Positions 8,106-17,171 of a stretch of DNA of 64,000 nt are shown here, in pieces. Under the pieces are notes generated by a model. That model saw only the letters and a program-made list of their open reading frames with translations. It was not told where the DNA came from and ran no database searches. The position numbers were made by a program, and so were the translations under genes. Within the stretch, counting starts at the first letter, position 1; every line of letters begins with the position of its first letter. Source of the DNA: Mycobacterium sp. MS1601 (GTDB taxonomy: Bacteria > Actinomycetota > Actinomycetes > Mycobacteriales > Mycobacteriaceae); the NCBI RefSeq assembly GCF_001984215.1, contig NZ_CP019420.1, forward strand, positions 124,001 through 188,000, read 5' to 3'.

Positions 8106-9626
8106 ATGCTGATCGCCGATGTCGCCGCCGCCTCCGCTGCCGTGGGCGCCATCTCGGCGCGGCTGGCCAAGACCTCCCGCATTGCCGAGTTGCTACGCCT
8201 GTGCGACGTCAGTGATGTGCCGGTGGTGGTCTCATGGTTGTCCGGCGAGCTGCCGCAGCGCCAGATCGGGGTGGGGTGGGCTGCGCTGCGGTTGTTGCCG
8301 TCGCCGGCCGAGAACCCGAGCCTGACGGTGGCCGAGGTCGACGCCGCGTTCACCGAGATCGGTGCCATGTCGGGCAAAGGCTCTGCGGCCCGCAGGTCCG
8401 CCGCCCTGGCCGAGCTGTTCGCCCGGGCCACCGACACCGAGCAGACGTTCCTGCGCAGGCTGCTCGGTGGTGAGCTGCGCCAGGGTGCGCTGGTGGGCGT
8501 GATGGCCGACGCCGTCGCCAAAGCCGCGGACGTGCCCGCCGCCCAGGTGCGCCGCGCCGCAATGCTGGGTGGCGCGTTGCCGGCCGTGGCAGCGGCCGCG
8601 CTCTCCGGCGAGGCCGACGCGTTGGCCGGATTCACGCTGCAGGTGGGCCGCCCGGTGGGCCCCATGCTGGCGCAAACCGCCAACGGCGTGGTTGAGGCAC
8701 TCGAGAAGCTGAGCGGTACAGCGATTTTCGAGGCGAAGCTGGACGGGGCCCGGGTTCAGATCCACCGCGACGGCTCCGAGGTCACGGTGTACACCCGCAG
8801 CCTCGATGACGTCACCGCCCGGCTGCCCGAGGTGGTCGAAGCCACGCTGGCCCTGCCGGCCACGTCGCTGATCGCCGACGGCGAGGCCATCGCACTGCGC
8901 CCAGACGGTCGTCCGCACCGATTCCAGGTCACCGCATCCAGATTCGGTAGGGCTGAGCGGGCCGACCAGCCGCTGTCGGTGTTCTTCTTCGACCTGCTGC
9001 ACCTCGACGGTCAGGACCTGCTGGACCAACCGGCCTGCGAGCGGGCCGCTGCGCTGGCCGCACTGGTTCCGCAGGAATTCCGGGTCGACCGGCTTGAGAC
9101 CACCGATCCACAAGCGGCACAACAGTTCCTGGACCGCACCTTGGCTGCCGGACACGAAGGCGTGATGGCCAAGTCCCCCACCGCCGCCTATGAAGCCGGC
9201 CGCCGTGGTGCGGGCTGGCTGAAGGTCAAGCCGGTGCACACCTTGGACCTGGTGGTGCTGGCCGTCGAATGGGGTTCGGGTCGGCGCACCGGCAAGCTGA
9301 GCAACATCCACCTGGGCGCCAAAGACTCTGCCGGCGAAGGATTTGTCATGCTCGGCAAGACCTTCAAGGGCATGACGGACGCCCTGTTGGACTGGCAGAC
9401 CGAGCGTTTCCTGGATCTGGCCGTTGGCGCGGTCGACGGTCATGTGGTCACGGTGCGGCCCGAACAGGTCGTCGAGATCGCCTTCGACGGCGTGCAGGGT
9501 TCCACGCGCTACCCCGGAGGGATGGCCCTTCGCTTTGCCCGCGTCGTCCGGTACCGCGATGACAAGCCGGCAGCGGAAGCCGACACCATCAACACGGTGC
9601 GCGCGCTCTACGAACGAGGACAGTGA
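8106..9626 (+). CDS. ligB: ATP-dependent DNA ligase LigB
   Basis: I start at ATG 8106, which gives 506 residues, the size of mycobacterial LigB; a longer open frame upstream overlaps the preceding gene and is discounted. The N-terminal all-helical DNA-binding domain (1-170) is followed by the nucleotidyltransferase domain with the adenylated lysine Lys211 in [16 protein letters not shown] (motif I). Other motifs are [10 protein letters not shown] (motif III), [20 protein letters not shown] (motif IV) and [16 protein letters not shown] (motif V). The OB-fold carries [16 protein letters not shown] and ends with [14 protein letters not shown]. This seals nicks in duplex DNA using ATP; in mycobacteria the essential replicative ligase is the NAD-dependent LigA, so LigB is accessory. 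Confidence 0.95.
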   Translation: MLIADVAAASAAVGAISARLAKTSRIAELLRLCDVSDVPVVVSWLSGELPQRQIGVGWAALRLLPSPAENPSLTVAEVDAAFTEIGAMSGKGSAARRSAALAELFARATDTEQTFLRRLLGGELRQGALVGVMADAVAKAADVPAAQVRRAAMLGGALPAVAAAALSGEADALAGFTLQVGRPVGPMLAQTANGVVEALEKLSGTAIFEAKLDGARVQIHRDGSEVTVYTRSLDDVTARLPEVVEATLALPATSLIADGEAIALRPDGRPHRFQVTASRFGRAERADQPLSVFFFDLLHLDGQDLLDQPACERAAALAALVPQEFRVDRLETTDPQAAQQFLDRTLAAGHEGVMAKSPTAAYEAGRRGAGWLKVKPVHTLDLVVLAVEWGSGRRTGKLSNIHLGAKDSAGEGFVMLGKTFKGMTDALLDWQTERFLDLAVGAVDGHVVTVRPEQVVEIAFDGVQGSTRYPGGMALRFARVVRYRDDKPAAEADTINTVRALYERGQ

Positions 9627-9937
9627 GCCCTATTCCGTTCACCGGCCCGGCGTGTCGCACAGTGCAGTCTTGATCACACTTGGGCACGGTTGTCAGGGAC
9701 ACCTGTGGCGGTGGGGTAGGCTGGTGTCAACGCCGGTCGGGTTCGTGGGCCGGTACGTCGTGGAATGCAGGTCAGCCCTAGGATGCTCGTCATCCACCCG
9801 GCGACACGTGCAAATGCACCAGCTCTTCTCGCGGCGATCGATTTTGCCCACCGGCAATCTCGCCACTGTCTGTTGTGCAACGGCTGCAACTTGTCTGCCA
9901 CCACGACATACCTGATGCCTGAAAGGCACCAACCCCA
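9627..9937 (+). promoter_or_regulatory. Long leader region upstream of the DEAD-box helicase
   Basis: These 311 bases between ligB and the helicase hold no full-size gene. Two TANNNT-type -10 candidates are visible, TAGGCT near 9717 and TAGGAT at 9779-9784. Either would give the helicase a 5' untranslated region of roughly 150-210 bases, which contains the short reading frame listed separately. Long leaders are common for DEAD-box helicases that control their own expression. I found no convincing rho-independent terminator here. Confidence 0.4.
9808..9915 (+). CDS. Possible 35-aa leader peptide before the helicase gene
   Basis: A GTG-initiated (or ATG 9814) frame encodes 35 residues, beginning MQMHQLFSRRSILPTG and ending with a Cys-rich NLATVCCATAATCLPP. 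It closes 22 bases before the helicase ATG. The SRR-(I/V)-x8-VCC pattern resembles actinobacterial short leader peptides with an RRHxDLxRxxSAxC consensus, though the match is loose. A TAGGAT -10 box ends 24 bases upstream of the GTG. It could be translated to couple helicase expression to ribosome status. It may equally be a chance frame; conservation across species would decide. Confidence 0.35.
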   Translation: MQMHQLFSRRSILPTGNLATVCCATAATCLPPRHT

Positions 9938-11308
9938 ATGAGTACGTTTTCCGACTTCGGAGTCAACGCTGCGCTGGTCAAAGCACTGGCCGACCGCGGA
10001 ATCACCGAGGCCTTCCCCATCCAGGCCAAGACCCTGCCCGACACCCTGGCCGGGCGTGACGTGCTGGGCCGCGGCAAGACCGGCAGTGGCAAGACGCTGG
10101 CGTTCGCGCTGCCGCTGGCCAGCCGGCTGGCCGGTGGCCGCACCCGCGCCGGTCGCCCCTCCGGCTTGGTCCTGGCCCCCACCCGTGAACTGGCCACCCA
10201 GATCACCGGCACCCTGCAGCCCCTGGCCGCCGCCAACGGCCTGACCGTCACCACCATCTTCGGTGGCGTCTCGCAGAGCCGTCAGGTGAGCGCGCTGCGC
10301 GGCGGCGTCGACATCGTGGTGGCCTGCCCGGGCCGCCTCGAAGACCTGATGCGCCAGCGCGAGATCAACCTCGACTCGGTCGAGGTCACCGTCATCGATG
10401 AGGCCGACCACATGGCTGACCTCGGCTTCCTGCCCGGCGTCACCCGCATCCTCGCCGCCACCCCCGCGGGTGGGCAGCGGTTGCTGTTCTCGGCCACCCT
10501 GGACAACGGCGTGGACAAGCTTGTCAACCGGTTCCTCAATGAACCGGTGCTGCATTCCATCGATGAGGCCAACTCTCCGGTGGCTGCCATGACCCACCAC
10601 GTCTTCCACGTGTCGGGCGTGGACGCCAAGAAACGTCTGGTGCATCAGCTGGCGTCGGGCACCGGCCGCCGGATCCTCTTCATGCGCACCAAGCACCAGG
10701 CGCGCAAGCTGGCCAAGCAGCTCACCGACTCCGGTGTGCCTTCAGTTGACCTGCACGGCAACCTCTCTCAACCGGCTCGTGACCGCAACCTCGCCGCGTT
10801 CAGCTCGGGCGCCGCCCGAGTGCTGGTGGCCACCGACATCGCCGCCCGCGGCGTGCACGTCGACGACGTGGAGCTGGTGGTGCATGTCGACCCGCCGATG
10901 GAGCACAAGGCTTATCTGCATCGTTCCGGCCGCACGGCGCGTGCGGGTAGCGCAGGCGATGTCGTCACGCTGGTGCTGCCCGAGCAACGCCGCGACACCC
11001 AGGCGCTGCTGCGCAAGGCCGGTATCAGTGTCAAACCCGAAGAGGTGGTACCGGATTCGGCATCGGTGCAGGCGCTGGTGGGCGAGGTCGCGCCGTATCA
11101 GGCTCCGGCACCCCAGGTGGAGCAGACTCAGAGCCAGTCCCGGCCCGCCCGAAACCGTGGTACCGGCAACGGAGTACGTCGTGGCGGTCAGCCCGGCCGC
11201 GGTCGCACCCAGTCCACTGGTCGCAACCAGTCCGCCGGGCGTGGCCAGTCCAGTGGTGGTGGCCGTAGCCAGCACGGTGGCCGCAGCAACGCGGCGCGCA
11301 GCCGCTAA
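9938..11308 (+). CDS. DEAD-box ATP-dependent RNA helicase (RhlE-like)
   Basis: The 456-residue protein has all DEAD-box motifs in order: Q motif (AFPIQAKTLP), motif I (GKTGSGKT), Ia (APTRELA), II (DEAD), III (SAT), V (ATDIAARGVHV) and VI (HRSGRTARAG). Motif I begins RGKTGSGKT rather than the usual AxTGSGKT. After the helicase core (about residue 370) comes a Gln/Arg/Gly-rich basic tail of about 80 residues with repeated GRNQS/GRGQS units, a typical RNA-binding extension of RhlE/CshA-type enzymes. It probably unwinds structured mRNA or helps ribosome assembly and the degradosome in the cytosol. Start ATG 9938 is unambiguous by homology to the STFSDFGV opening. Confidence 0.93.
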   Translation: MSTFSDFGVNAALVKALADRGITEAFPIQAKTLPDTLAGRDVLGRGKTGSGKTLAFALPLASRLAGGRTRAGRPSGLVLAPTRELATQITGTLQPLAAANGLTVTTIFGGVSQSRQVSALRGGVDIVVACPGRLEDLMRQREINLDSVEVTVIDEADHMADLGFLPGVTRILAATPAGGQRLLFSATLDNGVDKLVNRFLNEPVLHSIDEANSPVAAMTHHVFHVSGVDAKKRLVHQLASGTGRRILFMRTKHQARKLAKQLTDSGVPSVDLHGNLSQPARDRNLAAFSSGAARVLVATDIAARGVHVDDVELVVHVDPPMEHKAYLHRSGRTARAGSAGDVVTLVLPEQRRDTQALLRKAGISVKPEEVVPDSASVQALVGEVAPYQAPAPQVEQTQSQSRPARNRGTGNGVRRGGQPGRGRTQSTGRNQSAGRGQSSGGGRSQHGGRSNAARSR

Positions 11309-11976
11309 GACGCCTCGGCCAGAGCGCGCGGTTCCAGGCGAACCGCGCGCTGATGGTTTTCGGCGATGCACGTGGCGGCGAAAGCCTCGATGGGACATGC
11401 ACGCAACCCTGAGGCGACGTGAGCCACCGGCAGCCCGTCAGGTCCCGCTGCCCGCGGGCCGTGGATTGCGGTCCAGCCCAGGCCGGCGCGGTCGTCGGGA
11501 AAGGTGACCACCACCGCGTCGTCGGGAGCCATCTGATCCAGCACCGTGGCCACCGGGTCCTCCGGTTCGGCCAGCACCACCACCGCTTCGACACCGGAAA
11601 CGTAGGTGCGGATCTCGTCCTGCACGTCTCCTGACTCCAGCAGGCGCTGCAGGAACATCCGGTCGGTGAGCCGGTCCCGGTGCACGGCACCCACCTTGCT
11701 GCGCACCCACATCCCCGCCACCTTGGCTTCGACGTGTTCCACCACCGGAGGCAGCTCGTGCCGGTCGAGATTCAGCAGTTCGGTCAGCTCCGCACGGTAG
11801 GACACCCGAGCCTCGGCCAGCGTGCTGGCCACTCCGACGCACCGGCCCGGTATCGACCGGTAGCTGATGGACGGCTCGAGCAGAGGTCGCGGGGAACGAG
11901 CGGCCGAAGAGATCGAGCCAACGTCCTTGGATTCCTCAGAAAGCGTCCGGAAGACGACGTTCTCGGTGACAGACAT
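11305..11976 (-). CDS. Unknown 223-aa protein with HicB-like N-terminal segment
   Basis: I place the start at ATG 11976, 5 bases after the stop of the upstream 41-aa gene. Residues about 35-70 (ISYRSIPGRCVGVASTLAEA followed by a helix) resemble the HicB/UPF0150 pattern in which a short beta strand and a Gly-Val pair precede a TxxEAxxxxxxEL helix. The C-terminal half has a strand-rich DDAVVVTFPDDRAGLGW region and ends in a helix with RALAEAS. I cannot name the family. The last 4 bases overlap the convergent helicase gene. It is the third gene of an apparent MFS-small protein-unknown operon. Function unknown; the HicB resemblance is weak and by eye. Confidence 0.6.
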   Translation of the reverse strand: MSVTENVVFRTLSEESKDVGSISSAARSPRPLLEPSISYRSIPGRCVGVASTLAEARVSYRAELTELLNLDRHELPPVVEHVEAKVAGMWVRSKVGAVHRDRLTDRMFLQRLLESGDVQDEIRTYVSGVEAVVVLAEPEDPVATVLDQMAPDDAVVVTFPDDRAGLGWTAIHGPRAAGPDGLPVAHVASGLRACPIEAFAATCIAENHQRAVRLEPRALAEAS

Positions 11977-11981
11977 GGGAC

Positions 11982-12107
11982 CTACCTTGCAGAGGCGACC
12001 TTCAGGAGTTCGAATCCCTTGCCCCGCAGGGTCAAGGTGAATTTTCTGCCCCCGGGCAGGAACAGTTCCACCCGGGTGCTTTCGGCAGGTTTCCGGTTCT
12101 GATTCAT
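11982..12107 (-). CDS. 41-aa basic protein translationally coupled to an MFS exporter gene
   Basis: The gene is too short for usual predictions but well framed: its ATG overlaps the MFS stop (ATGA), and 5 bases separate its end from the next gene. The product has a flexible polar N terminus (MNQNRKPAES) and then TRVELFLPGGRKFTLTLRGK, which looks like two beta strands with an amphipathic, positively charged face. High GC at third codon positions supports translation. No signal peptide or membrane helix. Function unknown; it could be a small partner of the downstream 223-aa protein. Confidence 0.6.
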   Translation of the reverse strand: MNQNRKPAESTRVELFLPGGRKFTLTLRGKGFELLKVASAR

Positions 12108-13336
12108 GCCGGAGCCTCCTTCTTGCGTTCTGTCTTGCGTTGCAACAGCACGGCGAGCGTGAGCACCACCAGAGCGCCCGCGGCCAGCACTGCACCTGCG
12201 GCCGCGGGTGCGGTGTAGCCGAATCCAGCCGCGATCACCACGCCGCCGATCCACGCTCCCGCGGCGTTGGCGACATTGAGCGCGGAGTGGTTGAGTGCGG
12301 CAGCCAAGGTCTGGGCGTCGGCTGCCACATCCATCAGTCGGGTCTGCAGGGCGGGCGCCATGGCGGATCCGCTGGCAGCGATACCGAACAGCAACAGCAG
12401 CGCCGTCCACGGGTTGTGGGCGGCCAGCACGAACAGTGCGAGCATGACTCCCAGCGAAGTGATGGTCAGATACAGACTGCGGATCACCGAGGCGTCGGCC
12501 AGACGTCCGCCGACGATGTTGCCAACCACCATGCCCGCGCCGAACACCATGAGCGCCAACGGAACCAGGCCGCGTGACATTCCGGCCACGTCGGTCATCG
12601 TGGTGGCCACGTAGGTGTAGACGGCGAACATGCCGCCGAACCCGACCATGCCGATGGCCAGCGCCATCAGGACCTGGGGCCGCTTCAGTGCGCCCAGCTC
12701 GGTCAGCGGGCTGCTGATGTGACTGTTGCCGAGCTCGGGCAGCCAGGCCCAGATAGCGGCCAGCGTGAGCAGTCCGATCGCCACCACCAGAGCGAAAGCG
12801 CTGCGCCAGCCCAGTCCTTGACCCAGCCAGGAAGCGACGGGCACGCCGACGACGGTGGCGATGGTCAGTCCGGTCATCACCTGCGCCACGGCCTTTGCGC
12901 GACGCGTCGGGCCCATCATCCGGGCGGCGACCAGCGCCGCCACCCCGAAGTAGGCCCCGTGCGGAAGGCCGGCGACGAAGCGGGCCGCAATCAGCGAGTA
13001 GTAGTCCGGCGCCAGCACGGTCGCCAGGTTGCCCAGGGTGAACACCGCCATCAGGCTCAACAGCAGAACCCGGCGGGACAAATGGGTGGTCAGCGCGGCG
13101 ATCACTGGGGCGCCGATCACCACCCCCAGCGCGTAGGCGGAGATGACGTGGCCCGCGACGGGCTCGGAGATGTGCATGCCTGCGGCGATGTCAGGCAGTA
13201 GTCCCATCGCGACGAACTCGGTGGTGCCGATACCGAAGCCGCCGAGTGCTAGCGCGAACACCGCGAGCCGCAGCACGGGTGGCGGCGGTGCGACGACGGC
13301 TTTGGACGCCGGCGGACGGGGAGCAGTCAGAGTCAC
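12104..13336 (-). CDS. MFS transporter, AraJ/chloramphenicol-exporter-like (DHA1 type)
   Basis: The protein has 12 predicted membrane helices. The first helix carries ALGGFGIGTTEFVAMGLLPD, typical of the DHA1 sugar-efflux/AraJ and Cmx-type drug exporters, and the second shows AYALGVVIGAPVIA. I use GTG 13336, which has a GAAAG element upstream and gives 410 residues; the frame remains open further upstream but that part is Arg-rich and not MFS-like. It faces the ROK-type regulator across a 190-base intergenic region, so the regulator may control it. The substrate is unknown: drugs, sugars and arabinose-like polymers are transported by relatives. Confidence 0.85.
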   Translation of the reverse strand: MTLTAPRPPASKAVVAPPPPVLRLAVFALALGGFGIGTTEFVAMGLLPDIAAGMHISEPVAGHVISAYALGVVIGAPVIAALTTHLSRRVLLLSLMAVFTLGNLATVLAPDYYSLIAARFVAGLPHGAYFGVAALVAARMMGPTRRAKAVAQVMTGLTIATVVGVPVASWLGQGLGWRSAFALVVAIGLLTLAAIWAWLPELGNSHISSPLTELGALKRPQVLMALAIGMVGFGGMFAVYTYVATTMTDVAGMSRGLVPLALMVFGAGMVVGNIVGGRLADASVIRSLYLTITSLGVMLALFVLAAHNPWTALLLLFGIAASGSAMAPALQTRLMDVAADAQTLAAALNHSALNVANAAGAWIGGVVIAAGFGYTAPAAAGAVLAAGALVVLTLAVLLQRKTERKKEAPA

Positions 13337-13528
13337 GGTCAACTTTCGTGTGCGGCGGGCGTGGAGCGGGAGACCCGAGGCCTCAGGTGGCACTCGCCGC
13401 GTTGCAGAGCGCCCTGTCGACACGAGGATATCGAGACTTCAGGCATAACCCCAACCGACTTTTGTCTTTTTAAGGCAGAAGTGACGATCATTACAGCCCT
13501 TGCTGATCATTTGTTCAGCTTGTTTAGA

Positions 13529-14776
13529 TGGTTGTCACCACACTTTTACGCAGTACTGCCCGGTAGGAGTCGAACTATCCGTAGATCGCGCACCGCGCCA
13601 CGATCCTCAGGAACGCCGGCGAGCTCCGGCGAGATCTTTGCGCTGATCCGCGACGGAGTGGCTACCACCCGCTCCGACATCCGCCGGATCACCGGTCTGT
13701 CCCGTACGGCGGTCGCCGCGCGGGTCGCCGACCTGACCGACCGCGGCCTGGTCATCGAGCGTCAGGACGGCCTGTCCACCGGCGGCCGGCCGCCGACCCT
13801 GCTCGCATTCAACGAAAACGCAGGCGTGGTCCTGGCCGCTGCCATCGGGCGCAGCCGGACCCACCTGGCAGTGTGCAATCTCGCCGGGCGCATGCTGGCC
13901 GTCACCGATATCGACGAGCACGTGGGCGTCGGCCCCGACCAGTTGATGCCACAACTGGTCAAGCGCCTCGAGGCGTTGGTCACCGACGCAAGCCTGCACC
14001 CGTCATCGGTACTCGGTGTCGGCGTCAGCCTCCCCGGCACCGTTGACCAGGAGCGCGGGTGCAGCCTCGATTCACCGGTGATGAACGGTTGGGACGGTGT
14101 GCCGCTGGCACCGTACTTCCGGGATCTCACCGCCGCTCCGGTACTGGTGGACAACGACGCCAACGTGATGGCACTGGCTGAACGCCACGGCGACTACCGC
14201 GGCGTCGACGACCTGGTGCTGCTCAAGATCTCCACCGGCCTGGGTGCCGGCATCATCTCCGGCGGGGTGTTGCAGCGCGGCGCGGTGGGTGCCGCCGGCG
14301 AGTACGGGCACAACAAAACTGCTGCGGCCCAAGATCTCCCGTGCCGTTGCGGTAGCACGGGCTGCCTGGAAGCGGTGGCCAGCGGCTGGGCCTTGGTGCG
14401 AACATTGCGCGATCAGGGGCATGACGTCGGTCACCTGCGTGATGTGGTCGACCTGGCCAACCGTGGCGACGCGGAGGCACGTCGACTGATCCGTGAAAGC
14501 GGACGCCTTGTGGGCGAGACGGTTTCGCCGCTGGTGAACGTTCTCAACCCTGCGGTACTGGTGATCGGCGGCGACATGATGGGCGCCTACGACCTACTGG
14601 TCGCCGGACTTCGTGAGGCGTTGTACGGCAATGCCACCGCCCTGGCCACCCGCACGTTGCAGGTGGTACCCGCGGCGCACGGTGAGCGGTCGTCGGTGAT
14701 CGGCAGCGCCGCTTTGATTCTCGATACCATTCTGGACTCGGACGCCATCGACAGCGCCCTGCAGTCCAGCCGCTGA
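13529..14776 (+). CDS. ROK-family transcriptional regulator
   Basis: The N terminus has a winged helix-turn-helix (TTRSDIRRITGLSRTAVAAR) followed by a ROK sugar-kinase-like domain. Visible are the VGVSLPGTVD strand, DNDANVMALAERHGDY, a GAGIISGGVL loop, and the ROK zinc motif as CRCGSTGCLEAVASG. The combination of a DNA-binding N terminus with a ROK domain indicates an NagC/XylR-type repressor that responds to a sugar or sugar phosphate. The exact start is uncertain; no good ATG/GTG with a ribosome-binding site precedes the HTH, so TTG 13529 is a guess (TTG 13511 or 13520 also possible). Divergent from the MFS gene; may also regulate the acid-sugar genes that follow. Confidence 0.85.
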   Translation, partial: WLSPHFYAVLPGRSRTIRRSRTAPRSSGTPASSGEIFALIRDGVATTRSDIRRITGLSRTAVAARVADLTDRGLVIERQDGLSTGGRPPTLLAFNENAGVVLAAAIGRSRTHLAVCNLAGRMLAVTDIDEHVGVGPDQLMPQLVKRLEALVTDASLHPSSVLGVGVSLPGTVDQERGCSLDSPVMNGWDGVPLAPYFRDLTAAPVLVDNDANVMALAERHGDYRGVDDLVLLKISTGLGAGIISGGVLQRGAVGAAGEYGHNKTAAAQDLPCRCGSTGCLEAVASGWALVRTLRDQGHDVGHLRDVVDLANRGDAEARRLIRESGRLVGETVSPLVNVLNPAVLVIGGDMMGAYDLLVAGLREALYGNATALATRTLQVVPAAHGERSSVIGSAALILDTILDSDAIDSALQSSR

Positions 14777-14833
14777 GACTCCGGACAATCAGCACCACCC
14801 GTGCAGCAGAGCGCGCACGCAACAACGCCCCTT

Positions 14834-15814
14834 TCAGGGCCGGTCCACCACATTCTGCAGCTGTTCGCCGCGATCCAGGCGCACGATGTTGGCGGCGATG
14901 TCGTCGACCCGTCCTTCGAAGGTGTCGCTGGTGATGCCGCAGGAGTGTGGGGTCATCAGGATGTTCGGCAACGCATCGAACGGGAACGCACTGGGAGCGC
15001 CGACACCATCGGAGCCTGGATAGCTGTACCAGACATCGATTGCCGCCGCTGCGATCACACGATCTCGCAAGGCCTCGTAGAGATCTCGCTCCACCACCAG
15101 CGGGCCACGGCCCACGTTGATCAGCACGCCACGCGAGCCGAGAGCCCGCAACTGCGCCGCCCCGATCATGCCCGTGGTGACGTCGGACAGAGGCGCCGAC
15201 ACCACCACGATGTCGCAGTCATCCATCAGCGCGTCGAGGGCAGAGGTGTCAGCGGCCCAATCCAGCCCGAACTCCCCTGCGTCCACACGTCCAGATCCCG
15301 TCACCGCCACGCCGGTGGAACCGAACGCCTGAAACAGCTTCCACGCGCGTTGACCGATATGCCCGAAGCCGACGAACCCCACCCGAGCACCACCCACGGT
15401 CGGCAACTGCGGCAAGCCGCTGTCATATACCGACGTGGCCCAACGCCCGTCACGCAGGGCCCGGTCCTGGGTCAGGAAGTCGCGGCGCAGCATCACCGCC
15501 GCGGCCACGATGTACTCGGCGATGGATGCCTCATGATGAAATGTGTTGGCCACCAGCACACCCGGGGCCAACGCGGCAAAATCCACCTTGTCGGTACCGG
15601 CGCCGGCCGCGTGCACCAGTCGGATCTTCTCCGCGATACCCGCCAACTCCGCGCCGAACCTCCCACCGACGTAGACGTCGGCGTCCGACAGATCATCGGC
15701 GAGTTCGGCAGGACCACAACCCACCCGCCACACCACTTCACAGGACGATGGCAACGCGGCCTCGAACCGCTGCCGGTGTGGCACCAGATTCACGTCGGCA
15801 ACAAGGATCTTCAT
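14834..15814 (-). CDS. D-2-hydroxyacid dehydrogenase, NAD-binding (first copy)
   Basis: The start at ATG 15814 gives 326 residues and overlaps the stop of the glucarate-dehydratase gene (ATGA). The Rossmann motif is [11 protein letters not shown]; the catalytic Arg lies in NVGRGPLV and the catalytic His in TPHSCG. The usual Glu region reads [15 protein letters not shown], so the canonical DVFExEP glutamate is absent or displaced, as in some phosphonate/formate-dehydrogenase-like relatives. It probably reduces or oxidises a 2-hydroxy or 2-keto acid in the sugar-acid pathway. Last gene of the minus-strand cluster. Confidence 0.85.
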   Translation of the reverse strand: MKILVADVNLVPHRQRFEAALPSSCEVVWRVGCGPAELADDLSDADVYVGGRFGAELAGIAEKIRLVHAAGAGTDKVDFAALAPGVLVANTFHHEASIAEYIVAAAVMLRRDFLTQDRALRDGRWATSVYDSGLPQLPTVGGARVGFVGFGHIGQRAWKLFQAFGSTGVAVTGSGRVDAGEFGLDWAADTSALDALMDDCDIVVVSAPLSDVTTGMIGAAQLRALGSRGVLINVGRGPLVVERDLYEALRDRVIAAAAIDVWYSYPGSDGVGAPSAFPFDALPNILMTPHSCGITSDTFEGRVDDIAANIVRLDRGEQLQNVVDRP

Positions 15815-17148
15815 CGGTCTAGCGCCGGACGCTTGCTGTCGAACGTCCACCCGGGCACCAGATACTGCATCGCGATGGCATCGTCGCGGGCGCCAAGGCC
15901 TTCCTTCTGATACAGCTCGTGGGCCGCAGCCACCGCCTCAAGATCCAGATCGACACCGAGGCCGGGACGGTCCGGCACCGTCAGGTAGCCGTCGACGATC
16001 TCGTAAGGCTCGGCGGTGATGCGCTGGCCGTCCTGCCAGATCCAGTGGGTGTCGATGGCGGTGATGTCACCGGGTGCCGCGGCGGCCACATGGGTGAACA
16101 TCGCCAGCGACACATCGAAGTGGTTGTTGGAGTGCGACCCCCACGTCAGACCCCAGGCATCACAGAGTTGCGCCACCCGCACCGACCCGTTCATGGTCCA
16201 GAAGTGCGGATCCGCCAGCGGGATGTCCACCGCACCCGCACGAACGGCATGTCCCATCTCGCGCCAATCGGTGGCGATCATGTTCGTCGCCGTCGGCAGA
16301 CCGGTGGCCCGCTTGAACTCCGACATCACCTCACGCCCGGAGAACCCGCCTTCGGGACCCACCGGGTCCTCGGCGTAGGCCAACACGTCGCGAAGGCCCC
16401 GGCAGGTGCGGATGGCATCGTCCAACAGCCAGCCGCCGTTGGGGTCCAAGGTGATGCGGGCCTCCGGGAAGCGCTCGGCCAAAGCCCTGACAGCCGCAGC
16501 CTCCTCCGCAGCCGGGAGCACACCGCCCTTGAGTTTGAAATCAGCAAAACCGTAACGCTGCCTAGCTGCTTCAGCCAAGCGGACCACAGCCTCGGGAGTG
16601 AGTGCCTCTTCGTGGCGCATTCGCAGCCACGGGTCGTCCGAGGAGTCGTCGCACAGGTACGCCAAATCGGTCTTGGTGCGATCGCCGACGAAGAACAGAT
16701 ACCCCAGCGCTTGCACTTTGGTACGTTGCTGGCCGTCGCCCAGGAGTGCCGCGACCGGCACCTCCAGGAACTGGCCCAGCAGATCCAGCATCGCCGACTC
16801 CACGGCGGTCACCGCGTGCACCGTCACCCGCAGGTCGAACGTCTGCGCTCCGCGCCCAGCAGAGTCGCGCGAGGAGAACGCCGACCGGATCGAGGCCAGC
16901 ACTGCGTGGTAGTCGCCGACACCGCGGCCGACCACCAGCGGGCGGGCGTCCTCCAGGGTGCGACGGATCGGTTCACCGCCGGGTACCTCGCCGACGCCGC
17001 TGCGTCCGTCTGAGTCGGTGAGGATCACCAGGTTGCGGGTGAAGTAGGGCGCGTGTGCACCACTGAGGTTGAGCAGCATGCTGTCGTGCCCGGCGATCGG
17101 AACCACCGTCATTTCCGTGACAACCGGGGTGCGTGTGCCGACGTTCAT
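15811..17148 (-). CDS. Glucarate dehydratase-type enolase-superfamily enzyme (first copy)
   Basis: The product (445 residues from ATG 17148) matches the glucarate-dehydratase subgroup of the enolase superfamily. The N-terminal capping domain carries [20 protein letters not shown]. The barrel has the KxK pair (DFKLKGG), metal ligands in [16 protein letters not shown] and ATNMIATDW, then DPHFWT and the catalytic His in [10 protein letters not shown]. It should dehydrate D-glucarate (possibly galactarate or idarate) to 5-dehydro-4-deoxyglucarate. A GATGAAGG element precedes ATG 17148; ATG 17175, overlapping the IclR stop, is an alternative adding nine residues. Probably regulated by the adjacent IclR protein. 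Confidence 0.87.
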   Translation of the reverse strand: MNVGTRTPVVTEMTVVPIAGHDSMLLNLSGAHAPYFTRNLVILTDSDGRSGVGEVPGGEPIRRTLEDARPLVVGRGVGDYHAVLASIRSAFSSRDSAGRGAQTFDLRVTVHAVTAVESAMLDLLGQFLEVPVAALLGDGQQRTKVQALGYLFFVGDRTKTDLAYLCDDSSDDPWLRMRHEEALTPEAVVRLAEAARQRYGFADFKLKGGVLPAAEEAAAVRALAERFPEARITLDPNGGWLLDDAIRTCRGLRDVLAYAEDPVGPEGGFSGREVMSEFKRATGLPTATNMIATDWREMGHAVRAGAVDIPLADPHFWTMNGSVRVAQLCDAWGLTWGSHSNNHFDVSLAMFTHVAAAAPGDITAIDTHWIWQDGQRITAEPYEIVDGYLTVPDRPGLGVDLDLEAVAAAHELYQKEGLGARDDAIAMQYLVPGWTFDSKRPALDR

Positions 17149-17171
17149 CTCCAGACCTTCATCTTTCCTTG

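Noticed and set aside
11305..12107. Classical HicAB toxin-antitoxin system
   Set aside because: The 41-aa partner lacks the HicA double-stranded RNA-binding fold and its catalytic His, so only a weak HicB resemblance remains.
13337..13423. Upstream extension of the MFS gene (29 residues)
   Set aside because: Arg-rich, not MFS-like, and lies in the divergent promoter region; GTG 13336 gives a normal N terminus.
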